A stretch of 34,248 bases of DNA from an uncultured Clostridia bacterium (GCA_947627425.1 CANQVZ010000022.1:1-34248); one strand, 5' to 3'; positions 1-9,989 are shown, counted from the first letter of the stretch. Translations and numbers: made by a program. The notes: generated from the letters alone by a model not told the origin.

Positions 1-1768
1 TGGGATCCTTTCTGGAAAGCGTGAACTCCGCAAGTCCGAGAGGATTGGAGCGGTAGGAGCTGGTTTCGCCCGAGGGTATAAGCTCGTCCGTTGTGGTAAC
101 GGGATCCGTTATGAGGCTTGCCACCTTAAGCACAAGATTTTCGGGCAAGGGACTCATTTCGGGCCACGGCTTTATATTGGGACCATATTTGAGCTCTGCT
201 GAAGGCTCTGCCTTGCCGAAGCCGAAATAAACTCTGTTGTCGTATACCGACCTATTGAAGAAATATTTAGGCTTTGTAAAGCTTACATCTATTTCGTTTG
301 CGGGCGTAAGTCTGCCCTTGTTTACAGCCGTTGTCGCTATGGAACGCGCATCCATAAGCGCAACTCCCGCTATCTGACCGTTGCCGGGCTTCGACCCCTC
401 TCTGTTGGGGAAGTTTCGTGTGGAGTGTCTTATGCTGAGTCCCTGATTAGGCGGAACATCTCCCGCGCCGAAGCAAGGACCGCAGAAGGCGGAACGAACC
501 GTAGCGCCCGACTGCATGAGCTTGAATATTGCGCCGTTTTCAACAAGCGACATAAATGTAGGCTGTGATGACGGATAAACGCTAAGCGCAAATTCATCGG
601 AGCCTATAGTCTTGCCGTCAAGTATATCTGCTGCGTCGCAGATGTTGTCGAACGTACCGCCCGCACAGCCTGCTATAACGCCCTGCTCCACATAAAGTCT
701 GCCGTTTCTTATCTTGCTCTTTAATTCAAAGTGTATATCGGGGTTATCTATAGTCTTGACAGCCTTCTTTTCTACCTCGTCAAGTATATCCTCCGTATTG
801 GCATTAAGCTCATCAATGGTATATACATTGCTGGGATGGAAGGGCATTGCTATCATTGGCTTTATCTCGGAGAGGTCTACATAAACGATGCCGTTATAAT
901 AAGCGCCGTCCGCGGGCTTAAGCTCCTTGTAGTCCTCTTCCCTGCCGTGTGCCTTATAATATTCTCTCACCTTTTCATCTGTCATCCATATCGATGAAAG
1001 GCAGGTGGTCTCGGTGGTCATGACATCTATGCCGTTTCTGTATTCCACATTGAGGTTTTCTATACCGTCGCCTATGAACTCCATTACCTTGTTCTTGACA
1101 TAGCCGTTTTCAAATACGGCGCCTATTATGGAAAGTGCAACATCCTGTGGTCCTACATAGGGCTGAGGCTTGCCCGTAAGATAAACGCCTATGACCTCGG
1201 GTCTTGCAACATCGTAGGTCTGAGAAAGCAGCTGCTTTGCAAGCTCACCGCCGCCCTCGCCTATAGCCATTGTGCCGAGAGCACCGTAGCGCGTGTGTGA
1301 ATCCGAGCCGAGTATCATCTTGCCGCAGCCCGACATCATCTCGCGCATATATTGATGTATAACAGCCTGATGCGCGGGAACATATATTCCGCCGTATTTT
1401 TTTGCCGCCGAGAGACCGAACACATGGTCGTCCTCGTTTATGGTACCTCCTACGGCGCAAAGCGAGTTGTGACAATTGGTGAGCACATAGGGAATGGGAA
1501 ATTTTTCCATACCCGAAGCGCTTGCCGTCTGTATGATACCTACATATGTTATATCGTGACTTGCCATACAGTCAAATTTTATTTTAAGAGAATCCATATC
1601 GTCGCTTGTGTTATGGGCCTTTAATATACCGTAAGCCATGGTATTCTTGACAGCCTCATCCTTAGATACGGATATGCCCATGCTTTTGAGTCTGCTCTCT
1701 GCGCTGCCGTCATCGGCTATGAGCTGACCCTTTGCATAATAGGCGCCTGTTTTAAAAAGTTCTGCCAT
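1..1768 (-). CDS. Aconitase-family hydratase, 3' end outside window
   Basis: The reading frame starts at 1768 behind the ribosome binding site AGGAGG and runs off the left edge (589 codons visible, so the C-terminus is missing). The protein shows the aconitase/isopropylmalate-isomerase fold signatures: [11 protein letters not shown] with [10 protein letters not shown] in the first half, and CGPCFGAGD with a following NFPNREG later, which carries two cysteines of the presumed 4Fe-4S cluster; another candidate cysteine is in [12 protein letters not shown]. The family interconverts hydroxy-acids through a dehydrated intermediate. The arrangement resembles the clostridial 'hydratase' proteins related to E. 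coli YbhJ more than canonical AcnA or AcnB, so the exact substrate is uncertain. It stands alone behind its own promoter. Confidence 0.85.
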   Translation of the reverse strand, partial: MAELFKTGAYYAKGQLIADDGSAESRLKSMGISVSKDEAVKNTMAYGILKAHNTSDDMDSLKIKFDCMASHDITYVGIIQTASASGMEKFPIPYVLTNCHNSLCAVGGTINEDDHVFGLSAAKKYGGIYVPAHQAVIHQYMREMMSGCGKMILGSDSHTRYGALGTMAIGEGGGELAKQLLSQTYDVARPEVIGVYLTGKPQPYVGPQDVALSIIGAVFENGYVKNKVMEFIGDGIENLNVEYRNGIDVMTTETTCLSSIWMTDEKVREYYKAHGREEDYKELKPADGAYYNGIVYVDLSEIKPMIAMPFHPSNVYTIDELNANTEDILDEVEKKAVKTIDNPDIHFELKSKIRNGRLYVEQGVIAGCAGGTFDNICDAADILDGKTIGSDEFALSVYPSSQPTFMSLVENGAIFKLMQSGATVRSAFCGPCFGAGDVPPNQGLSIRHSTRNFPNREGSKPGNGQIAGVALMDARSIATTAVNKGRLTPANEIDVSFTKPKYFFNRSVYDNRVYFGFGKAEPSAELKYGPNIKPWPEMSPLPENLVLKVASLITDPVTTTDELIPSGETSSYRSNPLGLAEFTLSRKDP

Positions 1769-1807
1769 TTTATTTTCCTCCTGAAAGCATAATAAAAAAC
1801 TAAAATA

Positions 1808-1836
1808 AGTATAACAATATTTTGAGTAAATTTCAA
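1808..1836 (-). promoter_or_regulatory. Sigma-A-type promoter of the hydratase gene
   Basis: Read on the minus strand there is a -35 box TTGAAA (1831-1836), a 17-base spacer and a -10 box TATACT (1808-1813), about 40 bases upstream of the hydratase start codon. The match is good and the spacing ideal. Confidence 0.65.
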
Positions 1837-1941
1837 TATATATTTTTAAAATTTTGCAGGATAAGGCTTAATAAAATTCATTTTTTATTGATTATATAAC
1901 GAAAATGACTTTTTTGTGAATAAAAAATGATGTTTTCCTTC

Positions 1942-1974
1942 AAAAAAAGCCCCGCTTATGCGGGAGCCTTTTTT
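1942..1974 (-). terminator. Rho-independent terminator after the M16 peptidase gene
   Basis: On the minus strand a GC-rich hairpin (GGCTCCCGC, loop ATAA, GCGGGGC) is followed by seven T residues, five bases beyond the M16 stop codon. An A-run on the other side would also let it work weakly in the opposite direction. It closes the birA-dus-M16 transcription unit. Confidence 0.85.
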
Positions 1975-1979
1975 GTATA

Positions 1980-4967
1980 TCAAGGTCTTAAATCGACTAT
2001 TTCATCAAATATATAGCTGTCGGCTTCTATGGCGTTTTTATTGCCTGCGACTGCTACGAAGCTGTTTTCTATAGCCTTATTTATGGCTTCATATGCTTCT
2101 TTCGTATCGGCGGGAGCTGCGCTCTTAAGCTCTTTTGCAAGCCTTTGCGTCATATTCCTGTCAACACCGTACATTTCATCTGTAACGGCATTTTCAGCCT
2201 TTGTATATTCGCCCTCGGGATATACTACATTATCATAAGCGGCAACTATGTATTTGTCCAGCTCCTCCTGCGTAAATTCCTTATCGGCAAGAACCTCCGC
2301 GGATGCAAGGTGCGCATTAACGGTCTTTGCAACATTGGGATCGGAAACAACCACGCTCATGATATATTCCTTTGTATCAAGCTTATTTGAAGAACCTATG
2401 GCAGCGCTGTAGGCTCCGTTTACAAAACGCATTACGGGGATTGTATAGGCATCGTTTATATAGGCTATAAACGGCATATATTTTCCGTTGAAGTTGTCAA
2501 ACTCGCCTGCCATTGCAGAGGACTGATTTGCCTGTTCTATGATATAAGCCGTCTTGTGTGCGGGAGTGTCAAGGCTATACTTTGCCTTTGGCATATCGAG
2601 CACGGGGAGAGCGTTAAGAACAGAAGCATTTGCATTTTCAGCCTCGGAGATAACAGCCTCATTGCCTATAACGGAAACCGTAAGTCCATCTTTATGGAGC
2701 ACTCTCTTTGATATTTCCTCAAGCTTTGCACAAAGAGTATCTGCATATCCGCTGTCTGAATCAAGCTTATTATATATATCGCTGAGGAAATTGTAATAAT
2801 CCTTACCGCTGAAGGTCTGACCCATGTTTGCATTATCGCTTATGCCCATAAGAGCATAGTTCTTTACACTGTTCCAGATGTCGCCCGATATGGAGTTTCT
2901 TATATTGGGCATAGCTTCCTCCAGTGTATAGAGTATGTTCTCCGTGTCCATAAAGTTTGAATTTTCGAGCATATCCATAACTATGTCAAGAGCTTTGCCG
3001 TAGTCGCCCTGCTCCGAATACCAGTTGAGGCTTAATTCAAGCGTAGGCTCCGTTTCGGACGCCCTTGTGAGATAGTTGATGTTGGCGGACAATGTGTTTA
3101 TATATGCGGGCACTATGTCCGTTATGTCCTCGACCGTGTATTTGTCCGTATCTACATTTGATATGAGCTGTGCATAAAGCATAAGATACGGCAGATCCTC
3201 CTGTTCTATGCTGCTTGCGTCAAAGTTAAGAGAATATTCGCCCACATTTTTATCTATGGTATATGAATAGCTCTTGAAGCCTTCCGTCTGCGCTGTCTTG
3301 ACGCTGTTTGTTTGTTCAGGTTCGGGAAGCTCGTCGGGAGTGATGACAACATTGTCATTAGGCGCAGAAATTTCGTTCCATTTATTAAATTCGTTTGTTT
3401 CTTCAACAAGATCGTTTATCTCTTCGGGCGTCATTGAAGCCTTCATATTGTCAAGATATGCCCTTCTTTCAGCCTCAATTTCCTCGGCAAGTCCCGGCTT
3501 TGGCTCGACTACCACAAGCGCCGAATTGTCGGGAGACAAAAGCTCGGAGGTCAAAGCCTTAAGCATGGACTGCGATGTGTCGGATTTAAGCTCGTCGGAG
3601 GCCTTGTCGGTCTGTACAAAGAGATCCGTCTTGCCGGTATTGGCCCAATAAATCGAAACGGTAATAAGCGAATCTATGGGATAATCCATACTTTCACCAC
3701 CAAGCGCCGAAGAAATGTCATCGGACTTAAGGACATTGCTGTACTCGGCAGCGCCAACGCCGTTTTGCTCTATATATTCAAGGGATTCGATTACAAGATC
3801 AAAGAATGCGTCGCGGTATTCGCCCTCGGTATTGTTGAGTGAAAAAGTGATATATGGCTTTGCGTCATACAAATCGACAGAGCTGTAGAATGAACCCTGT
3901 ATATCGCTTTCGCTCAGCTTTTTGTTGAATATGGAATTGTTGTTGTTGAACATTCCGGTTATATAAGCCAGCTTTAAAATATCCTCATAGTCCATGCCCG
4001 ACAGATCTATGGCATAATCCACAACAGAAGCCATTTCCGTGTTGTCGCCCTCATAAGCGGGATAAGACACCACATTCTTGGTAAACTTGGGCGGAGTGGG
4101 CTTGTTGGCATATGCGCTTAAGTCGGTATTGTGCCTTTCTTCCTTTGAGAGATATTCGTCATCCAAGAATTTTAATATATGCTTATAATCCATATCGCCC
4201 CAAAGGGATATTATACAGTTGTCAAAATGATAGCACATCTCGTAAAGCTCCTTGGCGTGCTCATATGTAAGCTCCTTGTAGCCTTTATACAGCATACCTA
4301 TGGAATTAGAGGCTACCTCTCCCGGATAAAGGCTGTCCGCAACAGCGTTAGGCTCGTTCATTGAAATATCAGTCATATAGCCTGTATCCTCCGAAAATAC
4401 GGTGCCCTCTATCTGTATGTCGTCCTGAGGCGAAGCAAGGGTATAGCGCAGAGCCTCGCGCTTGAATATATTTTCATTTTCCATAATACCGGGATCCACC
4501 ATACAGCTCATATATGCGTCTATCATCTTTTCAAGCTGAGACTGGCTCATGCTGGCAAGATTATAGGATGTTATGGTCTGATTGGTCTGCGCGTTTACAT
4601 AGGTATTGTATGTAGTGTTGTTTATATCGAAAAACAGATCCGACGAGGGATATTTATCCGAAGAAGCTATTATGGAATGTTCAAAAACATGGTTCCTGTC
4701 GCTCTCATCGGTCATGGGCGTTCTGTAAGCAATATTGAAAGCCAGATTTTTGTCGTCATTGCTTACATATAATATTTGGGCACCACTTTTGGTATGCTCC
4801 AGACTTATTATATCTCCCACATTCTCCGAATGTGATACATCGGTAACAACATAGCCGTAAATATGCTCGCCCACGGTCGGGAGCGTCTGAGCTGCCGAAG
4901 CATTGACGGCGCTAAGGGGCAGAAGCATTGAAACGGCTGTAACAAAAGCGCACAATTTCATTTTCAT
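1980..4967 (-). CDS. Secreted M16-family (PreP/insulinase-like) zinc metalloprotease
   Basis: The protein has 995 residues. An in-frame ATG five codons upstream (4982) lies inside the ribosome binding site GGAGGT, so the start at 4967 is chosen. It begins with a hydrophobic signal peptide ending near AVNASAA, so it is probably exported. The inverted zinc motif HxxEH is present as HVFEH (about residues 93-97) and a third ligand candidate is Glu ~171 in NIFKREALRY, the spacing expected for M16 enzymes. The length fits the M16C/presequence-protease group, which folds as a clam shell of two half-proteins and degrades peptides. The second half lacks an obvious zinc site, as is normal. The start is 19 bases after the dus stop, so the two are probably co-transcribed. 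Confidence 0.88.
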   Translation of the reverse strand: MKMKLCAFVTAVSMLLPLSAVNASAAQTLPTVGEHIYGYVVTDVSHSENVGDIISLEHTKSGAQILYVSNDDKNLAFNIAYRTPMTDESDRNHVFEHSIIASSDKYPSSDLFFDINNTTYNTYVNAQTNQTITSYNLASMSQSQLEKMIDAYMSCMVDPGIMENENIFKREALRYTLASPQDDIQIEGTVFSEDTGYMTDISMNEPNAVADSLYPGEVASNSIGMLYKGYKELTYEHAKELYEMCYHFDNCIISLWGDMDYKHILKFLDDEYLSKEERHNTDLSAYANKPTPPKFTKNVVSYPAYEGDNTEMASVVDYAIDLSGMDYEDILKLAYITGMFNNNNSIFNKKLSESDIQGSFYSSVDLYDAKPYITFSLNNTEGEYRDAFFDLVIESLEYIEQNGVGAAEYSNVLKSDDISSALGGESMDYPIDSLITVSIYWANTGKTDLFVQTDKASDELKSDTSQSMLKALTSELLSPDNSALVVVEPKPGLAEEIEAERRAYLDNMKASMTPEEINDLVEETNEFNKWNEISAPNDNVVITPDELPEPEQTNSVKTAQTEGFKSYSYTIDKNVGEYSLNFDASSIEQEDLPYLMLYAQLISNVDTDKYTVEDITDIVPAYINTLSANINYLTRASETEPTLELSLNWYSEQGDYGKALDIVMDMLENSNFMDTENILYTLEEAMPNIRNSISGDIWNSVKNYALMGISDNANMGQTFSGKDYYNFLSDIYNKLDSDSGYADTLCAKLEEISKRVLHKDGLTVSVIGNEAVISEAENANASVLNALPVLDMPKAKYSLDTPAHKTAYIIEQANQSSAMAGEFDNFNGKYMPFIAYINDAYTIPVMRFVNGAYSAAIGSSNKLDTKEYIMSVVVSDPNVAKTVNAHLASAEVLADKEFTQEELDKYIVAAYDNVVYPEGEYTKAENAVTDEMYGVDRNMTQRLAKELKSAAPADTKEAYEAINKAIENSFVAVAGNKNAIEADSYIFDEIVDLRP

Positions 4968-4986
4968 AATTTTTACCTCCATTTTC

Positions 4987-5961
4987 TTATTTTAAAATAT
5001 GATCTCTCATTTCATCTATAAAACCGAGCATATCCTCTACGGTTTTTGCTGTGTTTATTTTCACGCGCATTTCTGCGCTGTGAGGAAGTCCCTTTATATA
5101 CCAGCCCATATTTTTGCGCATTTCCCTTATGCCTATGTATTCGCCCTTGTATTCGGCAAGCATAAGAGTGTGTCTTTGCGCAGTGTCAAGCCTTTCCTCC
5201 CAAGAGGGCTCCGGAAGAAGCTCGCCGTTTTCCAGATAGGCTGTAATTCGCCTGAATATAAAGGGATTGCCCTGCGCTCCCCTGCCTATCATAACGGCAT
5301 CACAGCGCGTATGATCGAGTATTTTTTTTGCGTCCTCGGGAGAAAAAATATCCCCGTTGCCTATTATGGGTATTGTTTTTGTGTTTTCCTTTACAAGCCT
5401 TATTATGTCCCAATCGGCTTTGCCGGAATAATACTGTTCTCTTGTCCTGCCGTGGAGTGTGAGCGCGGCGGCTCCGCTCTGCTCCGCAATATGCGCCATC
5501 TCTACGGCGTTTATATGCCCTTCGTCAAAGCCCTTTCTTATCTTTACAGTAACGGGCTTTGATGAAGCCTTTGAAACGGCTTCTATTATCCTGCCCGCAA
5601 GCTCGGGCTTTAATGAAAGCGCGGAGCCCTCGCCGTTTTTGACTATCTTGGGAGCGGGACAGCCCATATTGATATCTATTATGTCTATGTTTTCATACTC
5701 GTTGAGCCGTCTTGCCATATCCGCCATTACCTCGGGCTCGGAGCCGAACATCTGCACCGCGCAGGGGCGTTCGCTATCGTCCGTGTCCAAAAGCATATGC
5801 GTATTTTTGTTGTTGTACTTCATGCCCTTTGCGCTCACCATTTCGGAATATGCCAGTCCGCAGCCCATTTCTCTGCAAAGAGTTCTGAAAACCTTATCCG
5901 TAACGCCTGCCATGGGCGCCAGAAAAACATTGTTTTTTATATATACATTGCCTATTTTCAT
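4987..5961 (-). CDS. dusB: tRNA-dihydrouridine synthase, DusB-like
   Basis: An FMN-dependent TIM-barrel enzyme that reduces specific uridines in the tRNA D-loop. Visible hallmarks are APMAGVTDKVFR near the N-terminus, the catalytic cysteine in IDINMGCPAPKIVKNGEGSA (Cys ~101), TLHGRTREQYYSG, the phosphate-binding IPIIGNGDI and AVMIGRGAQGNPF. A longer reading frame exists, but the start at 5961 is preferred because its ATG overlaps the stop of the upstream gene in ATGA (5958-5961), the classic sign of translational coupling. The length of 324 residues is normal for DusB. Confidence 0.93.
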   Translation of the reverse strand: MKIGNVYIKNNVFLAPMAGVTDKVFRTLCREMGCGLAYSEMVSAKGMKYNNKNTHMLLDTDDSERPCAVQMFGSEPEVMADMARRLNEYENIDIIDINMGCPAPKIVKNGEGSALSLKPELAGRIIEAVSKASSKPVTVKIRKGFDEGHINAVEMAHIAEQSGAAALTLHGRTREQYYSGKADWDIIRLVKENTKTIPIIGNGDIFSPEDAKKILDHTRCDAVMIGRGAQGNPFIFRRITAYLENGELLPEPSWEERLDTAQRHTLMLAEYKGEYIGIREMRKNMGWYIKGLPHSAEMRVKINTAKTVEDMLGFIDEMRDHILK

Positions 5962-6290
5962 TTCATCATACCCTTTACAAAGGTCTTGTACCAAAGCGAG
6001 AGTGAGTTGAAAAGCTCCTCGTTGTTCTTTTCGGTATAGCCGACCTCCAGCTTTGCGCCTATGTCGTCATAGAGAAAATCGTCGCTTTGGTTCATAACTT
6101 CTATGTAAACATCGGCGCTGTCTTTATAAAAGCCTATTATGGCTATGCCCTTTGTCCTCTCGGCAAGTACGCTGACTATGACGCGAAGCTCGCGCTTTAT
6201 CCTGTCGGGGAGCCTATCGAATTTTTCATTAAAAAAATAGCCGTGCTTATAGTATGAAGCAGAACAGAGTATGTCCTTGTTTTCGTCCAT
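5958..6290 (-). CDS. Small conserved protein of the birA-dus operon (DUF6145-like)
   Basis: A 110-residue soluble protein with no signal peptide or membrane segment. The order of motifs (CSASYYKHGYFFN, FDRLPDRIKRELRVI, FLYDDIGAKLEVG, LFNSLSLWYKTFV) resembles, from memory, the clostridial family DUF6145; this assignment was not searched. Its function is unknown. It sits 10 bases after birA and overlaps dus by four bases, so it is translated together with those housekeeping genes. Confidence 0.75.
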   Translation of the reverse strand: MDENKDILCSASYYKHGYFFNEKFDRLPDRIKRELRVIVSVLAERTKGIAIIGFYKDSADVYIEVMNQSDDFLYDDIGAKLEVGYTEKNNEELFNSLSLWYKTFVKGMMK

Positions 6291-6300
6291 GATTATCTCC

Positions 6301-7254
6301 TTAAATATAGCTGTCGTCGCAGAGCCTTACCGACACCTCGCCCGAAAGCACAGCGGTTTCGCCGTCCTCGGAGGATATGATAAGCTCGCCTCTTTCGTTC
6401 ACTCCCCTTGCGACGCCCTTTATCTCGGTTTTACCGCCTACGGTCTTGACTTCCTTGCCTGTGTTGGCGCAGTATTTGTTGTACTCGTCCACAAAGTCCG
6501 TAAAGCCGTTTTTTTCAAAAGAATCAAAGCAGTCTATAAGCTCCGGCACAAGCTTGTTTATAATATCGCTGCGCTTAAAGCTTACGCCCGTTTCCATATA
6601 AAGAGAGGTTGCCTTCTGCATTATATCGGGCGGAAATTCGGTGTTATTGACATTTATACCTATGCCCGTGACGATATAGTTGACCTTCTGCATTTCGGCG
6701 TTCATTTCGGTGAGTATGCCGACAGCCTTTTTGCCGTTTATTACGATATCGTTAGGCCATTTGATATAAAAATCAAGCCCCGTCATTTCGGAAAGTATGC
6801 GTCTAACGGCTACGCCCGCCGTAAGAGTTATCTGCGGCGCCTCAAAGGGCATAATGTCGGGCTTTGAAAGAAGGCTCATATATACGCCCGCATTCTTCTC
6901 CGCCTGCCAGCTTCTGCCCAGTCTGCCCTTGCCCGCAGTCTGCCGGGAGCAGACCGCCAGAAGTCCGTTGTCGCAGCCCGCAGCCGCTCGGCGCTTGCAT
7001 TCCTCGTTTGTGGAGTCCGTTTCCTCCAGATAGACAAGGTTGTCATATTTTATTTCATATTCATTCAGGACATCCGAAAAAGGCGCAAGCTTATAGCCCC
7101 TGTTGCTTATAGATTCAATATTATAGCCCATTGATTTGAGCTTTGTTATATTTTTCCACACGGCTGCCCTGGAGATGCCGAGCTTTTTGCCTATCTCCTC
7201 GCCGGAAATATAGCCGTCCTCCTCGTTGAGCAGTCTGAGCACATCAAAATTCAT
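6301..7254 (-). CDS. birA: Bifunctional biotin-protein ligase / biotin repressor BirA
   Basis: A 317-residue class II biotin ligase. Residues 1-55 form a winged helix (EEIGKKLGISRAAVWKNI, then SNRGYKL), so the protein can also bind DNA. The catalytic domain shows the biotinyl-AMP loop GKGRLGRSW (108-116), KWPNDI (165-170) and GILTEM. The C-terminal SH3-like domain ends the protein (GVARGVNERGELII). It activates biotin to biotinyl-5'-AMP and attaches it to carboxylase carrier proteins; with biotinyl-AMP bound it probably represses biotin genes. The ribosome binding site GAGGTGA precedes the start. First gene of a four-gene minus-strand operon. Confidence 0.93.
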   Translation of the reverse strand: MNFDVLRLLNEEDGYISGEEIGKKLGISRAAVWKNITKLKSMGYNIESISNRGYKLAPFSDVLNEYEIKYDNLVYLEETDSTNEECKRRAAAGCDNGLLAVCSRQTAGKGRLGRSWQAEKNAGVYMSLLSKPDIMPFEAPQITLTAGVAVRRILSEMTGLDFYIKWPNDIVINGKKAVGILTEMNAEMQKVNYIVTGIGINVNNTEFPPDIMQKATSLYMETGVSFKRSDIINKLVPELIDCFDSFEKNGFTDFVDEYNKYCANTGKEVKTVGGKTEIKGVARGVNERGELIISSEDGETAVLSGEVSVRLCDDSYI

Positions 7255-7271
7255 ATATTCACCTCAATAAT

Positions 7272-7300
7272 ATAATAACAAAATATTTTAAATATTGCAA
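7272..7300 (-). promoter_or_regulatory. Promoter of the birA operon
   Basis: On the minus strand TTGCAA (7295-7300), 17-base spacer, TATTAT (7272-7277), just upstream of birA and divergent from the acpS promoter. Confidence 0.6.
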
Positions 7301-7320
7301 TTTATTTATGCGCTAATGTA

Positions 7321-7349
7321 TTGTTTTTTTTGCATTTTTAATGTATACT
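7321..7349 (+). promoter_or_regulatory. Promoter of acpS-nnr
   Basis: TTGTTT (7321-7326), 17-base spacer, TATACT (7344-7349), followed by the ribosome binding site AGGAGGGA near 7362 and the acpS ATG at 7376. Confidence 0.6.
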
Positions 7350-7375
7350 TAATAATTAGACAGGAGGGACTTGCT

Positions 7376-7735
7376 ATGATAAAGGGAATAGGAACGGATA
7401 TAATAGAAATAAGGCGTATAGCCGAGGCTATAGACAAAAAGGGATTTATGGACAGGATATTCACAAAGGAAGAGCAGAAGCTCTACCACGGCATAAACTA
7501 TCAGACCTTAGCGGGGAACTTTGCAGCAAAGGAGGCTGTGGCAAAGGCGTTTGGCACAGGCTTTGCGGGCTGTTCTCCCATAGAGATAGAGGTTCTGCGG
7601 GATGAAAACGGCAAGCCCTATGTGAAGCTATACGGCAATGCGCTTGAAAGACTCAATTCTATGGGCGGATGCATACATATTTCAATATCTCACAGCAGGG
7701 AGAATGCTCTCGCCTTCGCTGTGATAGACGGATAA
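7376..7735 (+). CDS. acpS: Holo-[acyl-carrier-protein] synthase
   Basis: A 119-residue type-I phosphopantetheinyl transferase that moves 4'-phosphopantetheine from CoA to a serine of apo-ACP. The Mg-binding motifs are present: GIGTDIIEI with Asp8 near the start, and FAAKEAVAKA containing the second acidic residue. HISISHS closes the CoA/ACP site. The longest frame begins 27 codons earlier but has no ribosome binding site, whereas AGGAGGGA stands right before 7376, and the family starts with exactly this M-I-x-G-I-G-T-D sequence. It is followed 10 bases later by nnr, a pairing often seen in Firmicutes. Confidence 0.94.
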   Translation: MIKGIGTDIIEIRRIAEAIDKKGFMDRIFTKEEQKLYHGINYQTLAGNFAAKEAVAKAFGTGFAGCSPIEIEVLRDENGKPYVKLYGNALERLNSMGGCIHISISHSRENALAFAVIDG

Positions 7736-7745
7736 GGGTGGTTTT

Positions 7746-9182
7746 ATGTATATACTTAGCAACAGTGAAATGAAGCAGGCGGAGCAGGACGCCATTGAAA
7801 AAAGAGGCGTGCCCTCATTGATACTTATGGAAAACGCCGCAAGGGGCGCAGCGGAGGAAATAGCAAATAGAAAGCCTGAAAGCGTTATTATTTTTGCGGG
7901 AAAGGGAAATAACGGCGGAGACGGTCTTGCAATAGGAAGGCTCCTTATGGCGGAAGGAATAAGAGTAAAAATAATATTCCCCGGCGATGAAAGCAGAGCG
8001 ACGACAGACTGCAAAAAAAATCTGGATATTTTAAAGGCATATGATGCTGACATTGAATATACTGCGGAAAACGCAGAGCCCGAAAAATATGACATAACTG
8101 TGGACGCTCTCATAGGCACGGGACTTTCAAGAGAGCTGAGCGACGAATACAAGATGCTTGTGGACATTATAAACAGAGGAAAATATATATTTGCCATAGA
8201 CTGCCCCACGGGTGTAAATTCCGACACGGGAGCGGTATGCGGAACAGCCGTGAAGGCGGATGAAACCATAACTTTTCACCTGCCAAAGACGGGGCTTATG
8301 CTCTATCCTGCCTGCGAATATGCGGGCAAGCTCAATGTAAAGCACATAGGCATACCGTATACAAAGAAATACAACACCTTTGTGCTTGACGACCCAAAGG
8401 CATTGCTGCCCGAAAGATATGCCCGCTCTCACAAGGGGAGCTACGGCAGAGCGCTTATGGTGTCGGGCTGCGACAGCATGGCAGGCGCAACGCTTATAAA
8501 CGGCACGGCTGCCTACAGCTCGGGCTGCGGACTTGTGGACATATGCTCCACGGAGCACGTGCGAGATGTGATACACAATAGACTGCCCGAAGCCATAACA
8601 TCGGACAGAAGCAATATAAGCCTTGAAAAAGCGGATATCATAGCCATAGGCTCGGGACTGGGAACAGGCGACGAGAGCAAAAAAGCCGTGGAATATGTGC
8701 TTAAAAATGCAAAAGCGCCCGTAATAGCGGACGCAGACGCGCTGAATATAATAAGCGGGAACGAGGAGATTAAAGCTCTCACATCGGTCATAACACCGCA
8801 TATAAAGGAAATGTCGGTGCTTACGGGGCTTGAGATAGGATATATAAAAAATAACTTGATAAAGACAGCAAGCGAATATGCCAAAAAATATGACACCGTT
8901 GTTGTGCTCAAGGACAGCAGAAGCATAATTGCCTCGCCCGACGGCAGAGTGTGCATAAACACAACGGGAACGCCGGCAATGAGCAAGGGCGGCAGCGGAG
9001 ATTCGCTCACGGGCGTTATAACGGGACTTATGGCGCAGGGGCTCAACGCCTTTGACGGAGCCTGCCTCGGAGCTTATATAAACGGAAAAACGGCAGAGCT
9101 TATAGAAAAAGAAAAAGGCGCTTACGGAGTTATGGCGCTGGATATTGCGGGGAATATAGGAAGGTGCATCATGACACTTTAA
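7746..9182 (+). CDS. nnr: Bifunctional NAD(P)H-hydrate epimerase / dehydratase
   Basis: A 478-residue fusion that repairs damaged NADHX and NADPHX. The N-terminal YjeF-type epimerase (about 1-210) shows MENAARG, the glycine-rich GKGNNGGDG (52-60) and DCPTGVNSDTG. The C-terminal ADP-dependent dehydratase (about 215-478), a ribokinase-like fold, shows SHKGSYGRALM, DADALN (329-334), TPHIKEMSVL (350-359) and the nucleotide loop GGSGDSLTG (415-423). Both halves look intact. Probably co-transcribed with acpS. Confidence 0.93.
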   Translation: MYILSNSEMKQAEQDAIEKRGVPSLILMENAARGAAEEIANRKPESVIIFAGKGNNGGDGLAIGRLLMAEGIRVKIIFPGDESRATTDCKKNLDILKAYDADIEYTAENAEPEKYDITVDALIGTGLSRELSDEYKMLVDIINRGKYIFAIDCPTGVNSDTGAVCGTAVKADETITFHLPKTGLMLYPACEYAGKLNVKHIGIPYTKKYNTFVLDDPKALLPERYARSHKGSYGRALMVSGCDSMAGATLINGTAAYSSGCGLVDICSTEHVRDVIHNRLPEAITSDRSNISLEKADIIAIGSGLGTGDESKKAVEYVLKNAKAPVIADADALNIISGNEEIKALTSVITPHIKEMSVLTGLEIGYIKNNLIKTASEYAKKYDTVVVLKDSRSIIASPDGRVCINTTGTPAMSKGGSGDSLTGVITGLMAQGLNAFDGACLGAYINGKTAELIEKEKGAYGVMALDIAGNIGRCIMTL

Positions 9183-9218
9183 GGCTTTGATACTTTATAA
9201 AAAAACAAAGCAAAAAAT

Positions 9219-9989
9219 TTATATCCCCTTTTCATAGTATTCATAGGGGTCGAGGTATTCTCCGTCGAGCATTATCTCATAGTGAAGATGGGGTCCCGTG
9301 GAATTGCCCGTGCTGCCGGTATAGGCTATCACATCGCCCTGCTTCACATCGCTGCCCTTGTCTGCGGCAAAGTCCGTGAGGTGGGCATAAAGTATATCAT
9401 AGCCGTCGTAGGTGTGATATTTTATCCACTTGCCGTAGCTCTGCGAATTGCCCATATCCATAACAGTTCCGCTCTTTACGGCGCGCGCCTCGCTTTCAAG
9501 GGGTACGCCTATGTCAAGTCCCTTGTGATTTTCATTCTTGCCGGTAACGGGATTTGTCCTGCTGCCGAAAACATCGGTTACAACACCGCCGTTTACGGGC
9601 TTCAGCCACGCCTCATTGGGCGTCTGAAGCTTTTTTTGTATGTTGTAATACGAATTTTCTTCCGCCTTTTCTATTATCTCGCGGGCGTTATCATCGGGCA
9701 CAAAATCTTCATTGTTAAGAAAGCTTACGCTCTTTGCATCTATTACAAATTCCTTTATACTGCCTGCCGTTTCCTTTACCGTTTCAACAGATGTGTTGAC
9801 AGTCAGAAATCTCTCCGCCATTGTCCTTATGCTTTCATTGTAACGCACTGCGCCCAGCATGGCTATAGCAAGACCTATGCATATATTGAGCCTCAGAATA
9901 AAGCTTGTCCCCTCGCTTTTTCTTGCGGAAGTATGTCTTTTTGCCCTGCCCGCCTTCTTGTGCTTTGCGGAATAGTATTTTTTATCCAT
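9219..9989 (-). CDS. Membrane-anchored M23 (LytM-type) peptidase
   Basis: A 256-residue protein. A very basic cytoplasmic N-terminus is followed by one membrane helix (about residues 30-49, FILRLNICIGLAIAMLGAV), a predicted extracellular linker and an M23 domain near residues 130-256. The zinc site is complete: HKGLDIG (His155, Asp159), His203 in YAHL and GPHLHYE (His234, His236), so it should be an active zinc endopeptidase cutting peptidoglycan cross-links. The ATG at 9989 is preferred over an upstream GTG (10001) that lies inside the ribosome binding site GAGGTGA. It follows the NCS2 permease gene by 65 bases on the same strand. The layout is also compatible with a SpoIIQ-like sporulation role, but nothing here proves that. 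Confidence 0.88.
   Translation of the reverse strand: MDKKYYSAKHKKAGRAKRHTSARKSEGTSFILRLNICIGLAIAMLGAVRYNESIRTMAERFLTVNTSVETVKETAGSIKEFVIDAKSVSFLNNEDFVPDDNAREIIEKAEENSYYNIQKKLQTPNEAWLKPVNGGVVTDVFGSRTNPVTGKNENHKGLDIGVPLESEARAVKSGTVMDMGNSQSYGKWIKYHTYDGYDILYAHLTDFAADKGSDVKQGDVIAYTGSTGNSTGPHLHYEIMLDGEYLDPYEYYEKGI

Noticed and set aside
4968..4982. Upstream ATG of the M16 peptidase gene
   Set aside because: It overlaps the Shine-Dalgarno sequence of the better start at 4967.
5459..6010. 183-codon plus-strand frame over the dus gene
   Set aside because: Shadow of dus and the overlapping small gene; no ribosome binding site and an implausible composition.
9183..9218. Possible hairpin GCTTTG / CAAAGC between nnr and the M23 gene
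   Set aside because: Short stem, 16-base loop and no T-tract on either strand; not called as a terminator.
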